A stretch of DNA of 64,000 bases from Ophiura sarsii (GCA_035610835.1 CM069447.1:77265982-77329981); one strand, 5' to 3'; positions 1 to 11,900 are shown, numbered from the stretch's first letter. Notes: a model not told the origin generated them from the sequence alone. Program-made: numbers and translations.

Positions 1-2357
1 TGGGCAGTTGGTAGTATGCATCTTGTACAAGGCCGTAGCCGCTGCTACCTGTCGCCTGTGAAGCAGGCTGTCAATTTTCAGCTGTGAACGAGCAGTAGCT
101 TCATTAACTCCAATGAATCTAAGTGCCTTCTTTTGGATGTTGTCAAGCTGGCTTAAGATGGTGGGTGAAGCATTCGCCCAGCTTAGTGAAGCATACTCCA
201 TAATGCTGCCGACTTGCGACTTGTAGACAGTAGATCTACCTTTAGCCTTCAGTTTATTTGCAACTTTGCGTAGAGCGCCAAGCTTTTGACCAGCTTTAGT
301 TGCAATGCCTGAGATGTGCTTTGACCAGGTAAGCTTGCTGTCAATGGTGACGCCCAAGATATCCAGTTCTTTTGTAGATGGTAGTTTGCAATCTCCAAAG
401 TAGATATCAAGTTCAGATGGGGATCTTTTCCTGGAGATTACCATGGTCTTGCATTTGGTAGTCTCAAAGGTCACTTTCCATTCGTCAGCCCATACTGTCA
501 TGTTGCTTAGATCTCTGTTGAGACTAGCAGCTACTGTGTTGGGATCGGTTGATGACTTAATGGGTGCAAAGAGTGTTGAGTCGTCGGTATATAGATATAG
601 CTCGTTGTCACAAACATCTACAAGGTCATCAATAAAAACAGAGAACAGTAGTGGGCCAAGGATAGATCCTTGTGGAACAGAAGCATTTATTGGAGCAGGT
701 GTTGGATGCCTGACCTGACATGACGACGTTGATGGATGTATCAGATAAATAGTTGTCTATCCACGAAAGCAGTCTTCCAGTAACACATTTAGCCAACAGT
801 TTCAAGCAGAGTCCGTTATGCCATACCTTGTCGAAAGCTCCTTTAATGTCAAGGGCGATGACACAAACTTCATCGCTTTGGTCTAGGGAGTGGTTCCACT
901 TCTGTGACAGGATGTTGAGGAGATCAGCTGTGCTGTGGCCTGCTCTAAATCCAAACTGTCTGCTGGAAATCAGGTTATTGCTTAGAAGAAAGCGTTGGAG
1001 TTGTTTCTGTACTACAGCTTCCATGATCTTGCTGATGTTGCTTAGCAACGAGATGGGACGATACTTTGTTGGGTCAGCCTTGGAACCTCTCTTGTGAATT
1101 GGAGTGACCGAGGCTATCTTCCATTGGTTTGGAAACACACCATGTTTGAAGCAGAGGTCAAAAAGCCTGCAGAGCGGGCTGCCGAGCTCAGCACAGCGTT
1201 CCTTTAGAACCTTGGTTGGGATAAGGTCTGGTCCAGTGCCTTTATCTGGATTGAGGTGTTTTAGTAGTTTTCTCACATCCTTAGGTTTGAAGACTATCTT
1301 GTCAAAAGATTTGTTTTTTGAAGGATGAACATTTGGGGCCTGGTCTTTAGCACCTTGGAGTCTGCATTTTTCTGCAAATGTCTGACAAAAAGCTTCTGCC
1401 TTGTCCCTTGCTGTGATGTGGGTAACGTTTTGTTGATCGATCACTGGGATCTCAGATCGAGCTGTTCTGCCAGAGAGAGTGTTGATGATTCTCCACCATT
1501 TTTTGCTGGTCAGCGTTTTGTCTGCGAGATCTTTTCTCAATTTGGCGTTGTAAGATCTCCTAGCTTGCTTCTCAGCTTGGTTGTAGGAATGTCTAGCTTC
1601 AGCAAACTTTGCCTTGTTGGCATCAGTTTGATCCTTTTTGGCTTTCTTAAACAGTTAGTAAGATCGAATAAAAAAATACGAATTTTTAAATTCGTGCGGC
1701 GAATTCATGGAGGCCGCAATTTTAAAAATTACGTCATTATAGTTGCTGCTAATAACGCCTGTTTTTTACCTTTTCTTGAATTGAGTGCCCAGTTTATCAT
1801 TAAATAAATTAAATTTGACTTAAACTCGATTCCAGATGATATTTTGTGCGTTCAATTGACCCCGAAAAACAAATGACGTCATTTTTAATGACAAAACCAC
1901 CTCTTACACGAACGAATTTGTTCCATTTTTAGGGTTTAAATCACTTTTTACTCCTTTTTCTTTCAATAGATTTTTCTTGCCGTCGGTGAAACGTTAGTAA
2001 ATACATTTAACTATCGGATTCACAAGTTTTAACATACCCCGAATTGATAGAATTTCCCCGCAGCCAAAAAAACCTTTAATTGCTATATACTTAACTGTGT
2101 ACATCCGATCCGGGACACTAATATACTTTTAAAACAAAATGGCGGCCCCCATAGTCGGACACGAATTTAAAAATTCGCATATTTTAATTCGATCTTACTG
2201 ACTGTTAAAGAGACGATGCTTCTTTTTAGATGCCCTACGGCATTCATCGTTGAACCAAACCTTGTCTCCGGTCCTATTGGTGACTGTCTTACTTGGGATG
2301 AACATGTCGATAGCATCGCAGATGATATTGGTGACATTAGAGCAAGCAGTTTTAGGA
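1..2357 (-). pseudogene. LINE (CR1/Jockey type) reverse transcriptase, copy A
   Basis: A non-LTR retrotransposon ORF2 fragment read on the minus strand. The longest open stretch (1540 to about 715) has linker sequence, then RT motifs: VTPIHKRGSKADPTKYRPIS (finger region), RQFGFRAGHSTADLL, and ALDIKGAFDKVWHNGL with the first catalytic Asp. A frameshift near 700 moves the rest to another frame, where the active-site box reads YTDD (about 575-585); RT/thumb-like sequence then runs off the window edge. The upstream linker (FNDECRRASKKKHRLF) lies at 2205-2300, beyond a MITE. Homology to copy B (31167-32540) stops at about 2357. No EN domain is present, so this is a 5'-incomplete, dead copy. The clade is inferred from motif style only. 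Confidence 0.85.
1652..2204. mobile_element. MITE-like element (553 bp) inserted in LINE copy A
   Basis: Ends are inverted repeats: the left end begins CAGTTAGTAAGATCGAAT and the reverse complement of the right end begins CAGTCAGTAAGATCGAAT. Similarity continues for about 70-80 bp with a few mismatches. TTAAA is duplicated on both sides (1647-1651 and 2205-2209). The paralogous LINE copy B has a single TTAAA at this point (32342-32346), proving the insertion. There is no ORF of note inside. The superfamily is not certain: a 5-bp TTAAA duplication is seen, and TTAA-targeting piggyBac-like mobilisation is possible but the ends are not typical. Confidence 0.9.
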
Positions 2358-3623
2358 TTTAATTTAAATATAACGAATAACACTACTTTTTGAAACAATT
2401 CTAGATACACTATATTTCGTTCGTACAGCACTTTGTCGATTAATGTTCACATCATTCACGACTTAGTATTGCATCATGGGCTTTTTGCCAGGCACGCGAG
2501 GACTTGGGAGCGTAGCGAGTCATGTGATTTTTGTCCAGGACAAACACTTGAGACTAACACGCCCCTTTAATATCCTCAAATATGGAGCAGCTACGTTTTC
2601 AACTTTTTAAGTTACAAGCTCTGGAGATTTTGGACCCAGTTTTTTGGGACACGCTGTACAGGGTTGGATTTCTGGGGAAATCCATTCATAATGAAGGGTA
2701 GAGAGCAAAGTTGTGCCAATATTAAACTATCAATCGATAATCTTCGATAATCGATTATCGATCATTTCCATTGGAATTTTTTACAGTGTCTATACAGGTG
2801 ATAAAATAATGTCTTGTTATACATATGGCAGACTAAAGACCTTTTCAAGTCTTCTTCTTCTTCGGCGTCCGTCAGATATGACGATTGGCTGCCATACGAT
2901 CACATCTCCGGATCATCTTTCTCCAAGCTACTCTGTCTTGCCCAGACAAAAATCTCACTAAATCTAGCCTAGAAAAAAGGCGAGATCTAGTCAACATATA
3001 GCTAAATTTCCTTAGTTACCGAGCTAAATTGAGCTAAATCATGCCTTCAGATCTCGCCTTTGCCCAAATTTGTCTAGCCTTTGCCCACATTTTTCTTGCC
3101 TTTTTACCCTTTTCTAGCTAGATCTTAATACATTTCTCGCCTAAATATCGGTCTTTCCTAGTGTGTTGTAATCGCGGCATATTGACTATTGTATTCTTTC
3201 TCGCCTTTTTAGCGTTTTCTAGGGATTATCGAATGGATTACCTTCAGGGGAGGAGTCATAATAATGCGCGAGTTTTCAAGTAGGACGCCCTCGTATCAAT
3301 TATTTTCACTCGAAGGCACCAGTCTAATGACTACATTTACTTCAGTATCGGTTGATGCTGTGCCAACCCGCCCGTTCTTTGTTCGCCGTCGTCGACTACA
3401 TAGGCCTACATTGCACCATTGCACTGATACACATAGCCTATTAAATCGTTGACATAATCGCCAAACGCATCCCGACTAGCATGACTATATTAGTGTTCCT
3501 AATAGCGACTACGAATTGCAGGACTAGGTCTTATCTTTTAATTCTTCAGTGTGTCCATAGTGAGAATATGTGTGATGAACACATTTTGACACTCTGATCA
3601 AGTGTTCTCCTACTGTTGTGAAA
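2358..3623. other. Non-coding, repeat-like
   Basis: No convincing gene. An 18-bp perfect palindrome lies at 2744-2761 (ATCGAT-type). From about 2945 to 3230 short motifs recur (TCTCGCCTTT, CTTTTCTAG, GCTAAATT), suggesting a decayed repeat. Short open frames here have no recognisable domain. Confidence 0.5.
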
Positions 3624-3668
3624 CCTGAGACTAATATACCAAGGTATATTAGGTATATTAGTCTCAGG
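3624..3668. repeat. Perfect 17-bp hairpin
   Basis: CCTGAGACTAATATACC (3624-3640), an 11-nt spacer, then its exact reverse complement (3652-3668). It may be a recent small foldback element or a hairpin-forming site; nothing else nearby explains it. Confidence 0.85.
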
Positions 3669-3747
3669 TGAAACATTCTGAATTTGCGCGATTGTTATAG
3701 GGTTCGGCGATTTCCTTACTGATAACCTATGCTTTCAACCGGTGGGT

Positions 3748-3768
3748 GGGGGGGGGGGGGGGGGGGGG
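3748..3768. repeat. Poly-G tract (21 bp) at the edge of a dispersed repeat
   Basis: An uninterrupted G run. The sequence just downstream (GTATACGTGTATGT, TTGGGGTGC) recurs after the G-rich tract near 9190-9290, so the G run is probably part of a repeat family. 3769-4203 otherwise shows no gene. Confidence 0.7.
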
Positions 3769-4203
3769 TTCTCACATTTATATGGTATACGTGTATGTAC
3801 CTGCTATTTGGGGTGCTTTTTCGCAATGGTATAGCGATCCGTCAGGCACATCCACCTACACTTTTGGCGAAAGTATCCCTCCCCCGGTATATCATAGCCT
3901 GCTTTAACATTTGAAACCTTAGCTCATGTCCTAACCTAAATTATAGCAGTTAAACACTAAACCATAGTCCTAAATCTTACCGAACCATATTCTGAACCAT
4001 ACAATCTTGCGATAAACCCCCGGATAAACCCCGACAATCGGGAAATTCTGAATACAAATGATTGGCTTACGTTGCTGCTATAGTCTAACGTTCAACATGT
4101 TTAATTAATCGCACTTCCAATTACAATGAATGGAATAAATACCCGCCACACTCTCGTTTAGTACTGTTGTAGGGTGTGGAGAGGAATTCTACAGTTAGGC
4201 ATG

Positions 4204-4303
4204 NNNNNNNNNNNNNNNNNNNNNNNNNNNNNNNNNNNNNNNNNNNNNNNNNNNNNNNNNNNNNNNNNNNNNNNNNNNNNNNNNNNNNNNNNNNNNNNNN
4301 NNN
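4204..4303. other. Assembly gap (100 N)
   Basis: Exactly 100 N bases, the usual placeholder for a gap of unknown size. Open frames spanning it are meaningless. Confidence 0.99.
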
Positions 4304-5100
4304 ACCTTATAATGTTAACATTTTTGCGCGATTTGCACGTATTCATTTCAATGTTTCATTATTTAAGCTTAACAAGAGGGCTTCAGGAACGTTTTTTCTA
4401 GACCATTTTTGTTTAAAAACTGGTTTTTTTCTTGCTCGATTCGCGCTCAATTTATCAACAGGTTTCAACATTATAATGGGTCTCAAAACACACCAAATAT
4501 TCTATTATGTGGGGACGTTAAAAACATCATACTGGACCATTCAAGTGTTAGAAATGTCAATGTTTGCGTACATCGCGCGCATTAATTTGAATGTTTCAAT
4601 ATTCAAGCTTAACCATGTTAACAAGATGGCATTGCAGGACAGTCTCCCATGACCATTTTAGTTCAAAAACTGAAAAATAGTGAGCGTTCCGTTTCTACAG
4701 GTTTTAATATTACAATGACCCTCAAACCATGCCAAATATTCTAAAAATTATGTTGGGGACGTTAAAATCGTCATACTGGACCAATTTAAGTGTTAGAAAT
4801 GTCATGTTTGCGTACTTCGCGCATTAGTTTCAATGTTTCATTATTCAAGCTTGATTTAAAAAAAAGCTTGATTTAAAAAAATCAAATTTTTTGCGCGCTC
4901 CGCGCGAATTAACATTATATGGATCAGACCCACCAAATATTCTAAATATGTGGGGGACATCAAAAACATCATACTGGACCAAAGTTTTAATGCAAAAACC
5001 ACACCAAAAATTCTAAATATTAGGTGGGGGACGTTATTATCATACTGGACCATTAATGTTAGAAATGCAATTTTTTGTAAACATAAAGTTCAACCATAAA
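4304..5100. repeat. Degenerate tandem repeat family (about 240 bp unit)
   Basis: Phrases such as CATTTTAGTTCAAAAACTG, GTTTCAATGTTTCATTATTC, AAGCTTAAC and CATACTGGACCA recur every 200-250 bp with many differences. A related array (CAGGAACGTTTTTC, GACCATTTTAG) lies at 30789-31166 beside the CR1 LINE. No coding signal. Confidence 0.65.
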
Positions 5101-5159
5101 TACTGAAGAGCGACATGTTTCATGCGAGGCATTGGTAAAACAATACTTACTATAGTCTG

Positions 5160-5588
5160 AAAATATGCAAACCCATGCACCTTCAGAAAGCTACTCGCGA
5201 AAACTTAACTCTAAATTTGTCAGTCTTTTCTGCTTTTTCTGCTTTTTAGTTTTCTGTCTTTCACAGCTGCTCTTATTCGGCAGTAAAATGTACTAATACG
5301 CCAATAAATCGTATATCTAGGCCTATACATGAAATACAGTTAAAAACGAAACCACGGTAGTTACCGTTACTTTGAAAACATGCAAACCCATGCACCTTCA
5401 GAAAGCTACTCACGAAAACATAACTCTAAATTTGTCAGTCTTTTCTACTTTTTCTGCCTTTTAGTTTTCTGTCTTTCACATCTGCCCTTATTCGGCAGTA
5501 AAATGTACAAATAGGCCAATAAAACGTATATCTATACATGAAATACAGTTAAAAAAACGAAACCACGGTAGTTACCGTTACTTTGACG
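5160..5588 (+). repeat. Two-copy tandem duplication, period 215 bp
   Basis: TGCAAACCCATGCACCTTCA starts at 5166 and again at 5381. Both units run through CAGTCTTTTCT, TTCGGCAGTAAAATGTAC and ACCACGGTAGTTACCGTTAC with few differences, indicating a fairly recent duplication. Non-coding. Confidence 0.9.
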
Positions 5589-5649
5589 TTCAAATAAATT
5601 ACGGTCAACGTAATTTATTTTCAACTACTCTACAGCTACAACTAAAACT

Positions 5650-6800
5650 GTAACTGATTATTTTCACACTAGAATGAGAAATACAAACAATGACCATTGC
5701 ACGGTATGTAAAACCTCAAGCGTACGAGCAGATAGTTTTGCCTAACTTTTTTTTAAATACCGTATTACTCTTTTAGACTTTGCCACAATGAGTCGTGTTG
5801 AGAAAATATGCAACATTTGTTTGGGTAAACAAATTAAAACGCATGAATCAATTGGGACCATTGCCTCTATACGGGTATTTTGAAGAGGTATACAAACAAT
5901 GACCATTCTAACACGGTATGGAACCAGGGAGGTGTCAATTGACACCTCCCTGAAGGAACATCAAGCGTACCAGAAGATAGTTTGGCCTAACTTTTTAAGA
6001 ATATCATATTTCACTTTCAGATTATGCCACAATGAGTAATATTTGAGTGAATATGTTGAGAAAATATGTCACATTTGTTTGGGTAAACCAATTAAAACAC
6101 ATGAATCAATTGGGTCCTTTAAACTATACAGGTTTTTTGAAGGGAAATACAAACAGTGACCATTGCATATAACGTTAGGAAACCGGGAAGGAAACTCCAG
6201 CGTACGACGAGGGGATAGCTTTGCCAAACTTTTTAAAAATATCATCACTTTCAAAGTATGCCACAATTAGTCATTTGCGTAAATAGCTTGAGAAAGTGCC
6301 TAACTTTACGGATGATCACATTATTACAATGTTCATGGAATGCTATACTAATACAATATACTTTACATTGCCTAACTTTATTTAATAAACAGAATGACAT
6401 TTTCCGCTTGGTGTCCTTCACTAGTATAATAGATTACGTGGTAAACCTTGAGATCGATCGTAATGTTGTACAAAATGATGCTATGTAATTTATGTTCTAA
6501 TAAAAAAAATTAGCACGAGCGTACGAGCGGATAGTTTTGCCCAACTTTTTAAACAATCACTTTCAAAGTGTGCCACAATTAGTCATTTGCGTGATATATG
6601 TTGAAAAATTACCTAACTTTACGGATGATCATATGAAAATGAAATGCTATACTAATATACTGTACATTGCCTAACTTTATTTAATAAACCGGTGACATTT
6701 TGCGTTTGGTGTCCTTCACTGGTAAATTACATGGCAAACCTTGTGATCGATCGTAATGTTGTAATAATTGATTTATGCAATGTATATTTTCAATAAAAAC
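5650..6800. repeat. Degenerate tandem repeat with a 28-bp palindrome
   Basis: About four units share TACAAACAATGACCATT, AGCGTACGA, GATAGTTTTGCC and TGCCACAATNAGT; the later ones (6250-6780) also share CTAACTTTACGGATGATCA and GATCGATCGTAATGTTGTA. One unit contains a perfect 28-bp palindrome at 5925-5952. No gene. Confidence 0.75.
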
Positions 6801-7060
6801 TATTCATGTGCCGGCGGGGTGGATGGCTGCGCTATCTAATTGACATGGGCGGTTACAGCACAATATTAATATAAGATAAACAACCAGTCGAATGCCGGTT
6901 GGGGTGGGGGGGCGAAGCCACCCTTATGGCATGTTATTGCAAGCATTTAGCCATTAGGTCTTTCTAGTGGAGGCTGCCATGTTTGTAGGCTTTGAGAATT
7001 ACACGTACATATGCAGTTTATTTTAACTGTACCCGCAGTCTGCGATGAAGTCAAAGTTAT

Positions 7061-7453
7061 ATTTGCGGCGAGATTTATGGAGCGGTATTTATGTGGCGGG
7101 ATTTATGGAGCGGGATTTATGCGGCGGGATTCATGAAGCGGGATTTATGCGGCGGGATTTACGGAGCGGGATTTATGCGGCGGGATTTATGGAGCGGGAT
7201 TTATGCGGCGGGATTTATGGAGCGGGATTTATGCAGCGGGATTTATGGAACGGGATTTATGCGGCGGGATTTATGGAGCGGGATTTATGCGGCGGGATTT
7301 ATGGAGCGGGATTTATGGAGCGGGATTTATGCGGCGGGATTTATGGAGCGGGATTTATGGAGCGGGATTTATGCGGCGGGATTTATGGAGCGGGATTTAT
7401 GCGGCGGGATTTATGCGGCGGGATTTATGCGGCGGGATTTATGCGGCGGGATC
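7061..7453 (+). repeat. Minisatellite, 14-bp unit, about 28 copies
   Basis: Units GCGGGATTTATGGA and GCGGGATTTATGCG mostly alternate, giving a 28-bp higher-order period. Because 14 is not a multiple of 3, all three forward frames are open and give a periodic 14-residue pattern; this is a by-product and not a gene. The array ends in related GGCGG(C/G) phrases up to about 7600. Confidence 0.97.
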
Positions 7454-8616
7454 GGGCATAATTTGCCAGTGTCGGCGATTTAAATAACATACGCGAAAAT
7501 AACAACTGGCGGCATTAACAACTGGCGGCAAATTACAAGTAGTGACGGGAATTAACAAGCGGTCGCGGCATTTAACAAGTGGTGGCGGGGGTCCGATATC
7601 GCTTTCCGTAGGAATTGGCAAGCCAAGACTGCTGGAAATGATTGGGGTGCACACATTATTAAATGAAGATTATCAAACAATATCAGTGCAAATGTTCTTC
7701 TTTGACCACTGTTGTGTGATTGTATAGTCGTTTTAGAGACTTCAAATAATTGATTAGAATTGCTTAGACCTAAGCTAGGACTGGGCAGTCTACAAACATG
7801 CGTATCTTCGACGGTATATATCTCGAAAATGTTGCCTTGACGGATCGATAGCCCGTCAATCCTGGCTATACACATACACAGAGAGACCCCAATTGGTCCT
7901 TTCTTCTCGTGCTGTGTATTGGAAATGAGACTTTTGACAAATATGATTTTCTTTTAAATGGTGCTAATCATGGTTCATCTTTGTTGTGGGGCAAATTTGG
8001 TATCAAATTATGCCTAAAAGATTCATCTAAATGCCTATCTAGCCTGTTTGGTTAACAAACAAAAAAATGAATGTTACTCAAAGTGACATAAACAAAGTGG
8101 TTTACTTTCTTTTGTTGAACCCTTTATAATAAACACGCACATTGCATATGAAAATATTCTTTTTGTGGCACATTTTATTCAAGCCTTATAATACATAAAT
8201 AACGACACGTTGAGAATATCGTCTTGGGAATACAGTATTTTCTGGTAAGTGACAACATTGTTTTAACAAGTTTAAGTATTTGATAACAAATGATCAATTC
8301 CAATTTACAGACTGATAAAATGGCTTTTCATGCCATTCTAAAATGGTGACCAATAATGTTACTTAAATGATGTCTATGCATTCCCACGATTATTTAAAGA
8401 TTGTTCAACACTTAATTTTTACTTATAAACTTGTTACTCCGGATTTGGCCTATTTATGTTGATTACAATGTAAACAGTTAACTATTTTAAGTGCTAATAT
8501 AGCAATGCTACATTTTAATAACAAACTATTTGGAATGAGTCTGTATACCCTCATGGGTAACATGAGAAAATGGTATTTTATAATGAATTAAATTGCAACA
8601 GTGTGAACTTGGTGTA
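7454..8616. other. No gene recognised
   Basis: 7490-7600 repeats AACAACTGGCGGCA-like phrases next to the minisatellite. The remainder is ordinary AT-rich sequence with no domain-bearing frame, RNA gene or clear repeat boundary. Confidence 0.5.
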
Positions 8617-10038
8617 ATACACCTATCAGTTGTAAGACGCACTTTACGACCCCCGGGAGAGGTGCGTCATGGGTGCGTCGTTTACCAATAATTCATGACG
8701 GAGGGTACGTCAGTGGCAGCATTTGGTCCGTCAAAGAAATGACTGAGGGTGCGTAAAGGTTCGTCACTTTACATGGGTGCGTCACAGTGTACATATGTTT
8801 ACGAACAACAAAATGCGACCTTTAAATATACGCTATAGGCCTACTATACCACCAACCAGGCTCCACTTTAATACCGCAAACATCACTCCAATATTTTATA
8901 CCGCATGTTCTAAAATGCCTAAAATCACTCGATCATCGCCAATTGCTCCGCGCAGTCGCTTGCTATCGTCCTACGAGCCGATGGATGGAATATACAGCAG
9001 TCTTGGCGCGAGACTATACTACCGGGGGAAGCACTCGTAATCACCAGTGTTGTCCATGCAAATTTAATCAAATTTAGGGCATCGCATATGGGGGTCATCA
9101 GGGGGGGGGGGGGGGGGGGGGGCATATCTGACTATTTTTTTTAGTATACAAAGGTTTACATCGAGTTTGTAATTTCCCATTTTTTTTTTGGGGGGGGGGG
9201 GCATCATGGTGGGGGGTTGGGGGCCCCGGGGGACTTATCACAATAGCGGTATACGTGTATGTGCCGCCTGTTGGGGTGCCTTTTCTCGAAGTATATGGAT
9301 GGTATTGATTAAGTCAGAAATGTTTTTGGTATTTTTAAATGCCCCCTTAAATTCTTTGATGGTTTATAGAAGGTGTAATTTCCAATCCGAAGTTCAAATG
9401 TTTACATACACTTTCGAGAACCCAATTTTGGTTAAATACACTTTCGAGAACCCAATTTTCTACTTACCTCCCGTTTGTATAACAAGGAATGAAGGATGCC
9501 CCTTCCCCCACCCCCACCCCACTCCACCCCACCTCCTGGTTACGCCACTGAACGGGTCGAAGCAGAATAGGAAATATTCTCGAAATTGTTTCATCCTCAT
9601 CCTGACGTTTATGATAATCAGTTAAATGTTTTATGAATCTTAGACCAGTCAGACATTATTGTGCATATACAAGTTCTCCTCTTGGTTCCGTCCATTCCGG
9701 TCCCGGTCCGGGGTCTATATAATTATTAGAGGGCCAGAGTTGACAACATCGAATAAGGGCAGATCTCCTGTGAATCAAAGGTGGTTTAATTTTCAGTAGT
9801 CATCGTGTTTTATCCAGTTTAGTCAACGATATCTGACGACGGGGTGCGTCGTCATGGTCCGTCAGAATCCACCAATGGTGCGTCCAAAAATTGACTGAGG
9901 GTGCGTATTTGGATGGCAATGGTCCGCCGTTTTTTTGACACAGGGTGCGTCATGGTACATGAGAAGTTGACGCACCTCGGTAAAGTGACGCATCACTCCC
10001 GGGGGTCGTATAGTGCGTCTTACAACTGATAGGTGTAT
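8617..10038. mobile_element. DNA-transposon-like element with TIRs (1.42 kb)
   Basis: The left end ATACACCTATCAGTTGTAAG (8617 onward) matches the reverse complement of the right end (to 10038) for about 45 bp, including CGACCCCCGGGAG. Inside both ends the motif GGGTGCGTC is repeated many times in both orientations (8660-8790 and 9840-9990), a subterminal repeat pattern typical of non-autonomous DNA transposons. The centre holds G-rich tracts (9101-9122, 9190-9200) and phrases shared with other repeats. No transposase frame was found and the target duplication could not be fixed. Confidence 0.85.
9400..9480 (-). repeat. Dispersed repeat shared with 59795-59870
   Basis: ACTTTCGAGAACCCAATTTT occurs twice here. 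Its reverse complement, followed by AGTAGAAAATTGGG-like context, occurs at about 59795-59870. The two sites are in opposite orientation and 50 kb apart, both near G-rich tracts. Confidence 0.7.
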
Positions 10039-10835
10039 AAAGGGTGTACCAAAAGTATATGTACATGTATACCTAAGTCTTAACAATCATAGCATAATGG
10101 TATGCCCCTCTCGAACTGACTTATATAACATGCACCCGTAGGACTAAACTAATTGAAGCAAAAATACTTTTATACTAAATTATACCAAACGAATTTGTCC
10201 ACAAAGCATTTTGTTTCACCATTAAAGCACATTTTTGTTAACAATTAGAACGCTTTATGTTCTTGAGTTCTGATTGCCCGGGTTCAAAAGCCAGGTATTC
10301 CAGGTGATACAAGTTGAAAACCTACCCATTTGTAGTCCGATATTCAAACAATGGTTTTAAATGTGTTGAATTGGGCGTTTCAAAATTAGTTCAAGCACCA
10401 GTTGAAAAGTGAAACGCTGCCCGGCATTTTCCATCAACCTTTTTTTGGTACTGGATCTTAACTGGATTGAACTGTGTTTAAGCATGTTAAGTGGTCCAGT
10501 TGACGTCAGTTGAAACCAGTTCACCTAGGCTCATTCTCTCAAGTTGTATGGACATGGGGTCTTTATCTTCCATAATTGTAATTACGTCTCACACAAACAT
10601 ATTTTTAGAAATTCAAACAATTTTAAGATCATTTATTTTTCAAAAACGAAAAATAAATAAATCACACTTTGTCTTGATTTACTTTTTTTTGAAAATATAA
10701 ATAAAACAATCTCCATCGCAAACTGTTGGGTTGCGGGTCGGGATTGCATTAACAGCGTTTGTTTTGTTTACAAAAATAAATGTCTTATAATTGATAGATT
10801 TTTAAAAAACTGTAAAATGGTAAACATGTACTTAC
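10039..10835. other. No gene recognised
   Basis: AT-rich sequence with no domain-bearing open frame. Short CCAGTTGAC/CAGTTGAAAC phrases recur near 10390-10530 but form no clear unit. Confidence 0.4.
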
Positions 10836-11900
10836 TGTAAAAACATGCAATATTTACACAAATGCAAATCTACACACACTCATGATATTGGCATGTGTTG
10901 AGTAGCGAGAAGTAATTTTAAGGAATAACATTCAACACATGAACATTGTGAATCCATTTGGATTAATTTAAATGTTTGTTTATATTCACTCATATCATTT
11001 AGGCCCGAAAGAGGACACTCATGCTGGGGAACAAATTCAAATCAAATCAAGTCAAATTTAAAACGCCCAGTAAATTAGTATTACCTTTCTTAACTTTAAA
11101 CAACATTGTTTTTACCCATCATTTTGCACACAAACAGAATGTTGGTCTAGAAAAGAAATTATTAAATAATTAATATATATTTTGAAACTATTACATTCAA
11201 CGTAATGAGAAAAAATACCCTGAATTTTATATCCCTATAAATGATTATATGTACACATGCCATGCACGTATTATACCACCTTGTTGTTTAAAACGCAACA
11301 TATTTTGTTTAGCTTTTATCTTGTTGTGCTCATTGTTCACAACGTTTATTCTATCAGTTCCTATTTGGATTTTTGAAGATAAACAAAAGGTTCAAACTTT
11401 CTGAGACTGTTATAAATACATTATTTACAAAACAACTGTCTATTCAAACGATATCTATAATTTATAAATACGTCTACATAATAACAAACCTATACTTCCA
11501 AAAACATGCAACATTTACAACAATGACAATCTATACATTCACATATCGGTATGTGTCGAGTAGCGAGAAGTAATTTTATGGAATCAAATTCAACAGATGA
11601 GCATTGTGAATCCATTTGGATTAATTAAAAAAGAAAAAGTACACACGTTTTACGGAGCATGTTTTAGGTCTACAATGTATACAAATACAATGATCATAAA
11701 GATAACCTTTGTGTACTCATGCGTGCGATCACTTAAAAGTGTTAAAAATCATGAATACCATTCGAAATAGATATTCAAAGTACAAACACAAATTGTTTTT
11801 AACCACAAATATGCACACAAAAGCATGTTGTTGGTCCGGAGAACCTTTTTTTTTAAATTGTATACACCAATCCCCGGTGTTTGGAAGGAGACATTTTCGG
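10836..11900 (+). repeat. Diverged direct duplication
   Basis: AAAACATGCAATATTTACA to CATTTGGATTAATT (10843-10965) returns at 11500-11625 with about 80 percent similarity (GTGTCGAGTAGCGAGAAGTAA vs GTGTTGAGTAGCGAGAAGTAA). A further pair (GTTGGTCTAGA / GTTGGTCCGGA near 11142 and 11830) suggests the duplicated unit is about 660 bp. Non-coding. Confidence 0.65.

Noticed and set aside
443..1807. Plus-strand frames opposite LINE copy A
   Set aside because: Shadows of the minus-strand RT; the equivalent frames in copy B are not conserved as protein.
4158..4652. Frames crossing the N gap
   Set aside because: They contain unknown bases.
7045..7487. Three overlapping frames with RDLWSGIYAAGFM repeats
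   Set aside because: Minisatellite with 14-bp unit; no start context, codon bias or homologue.
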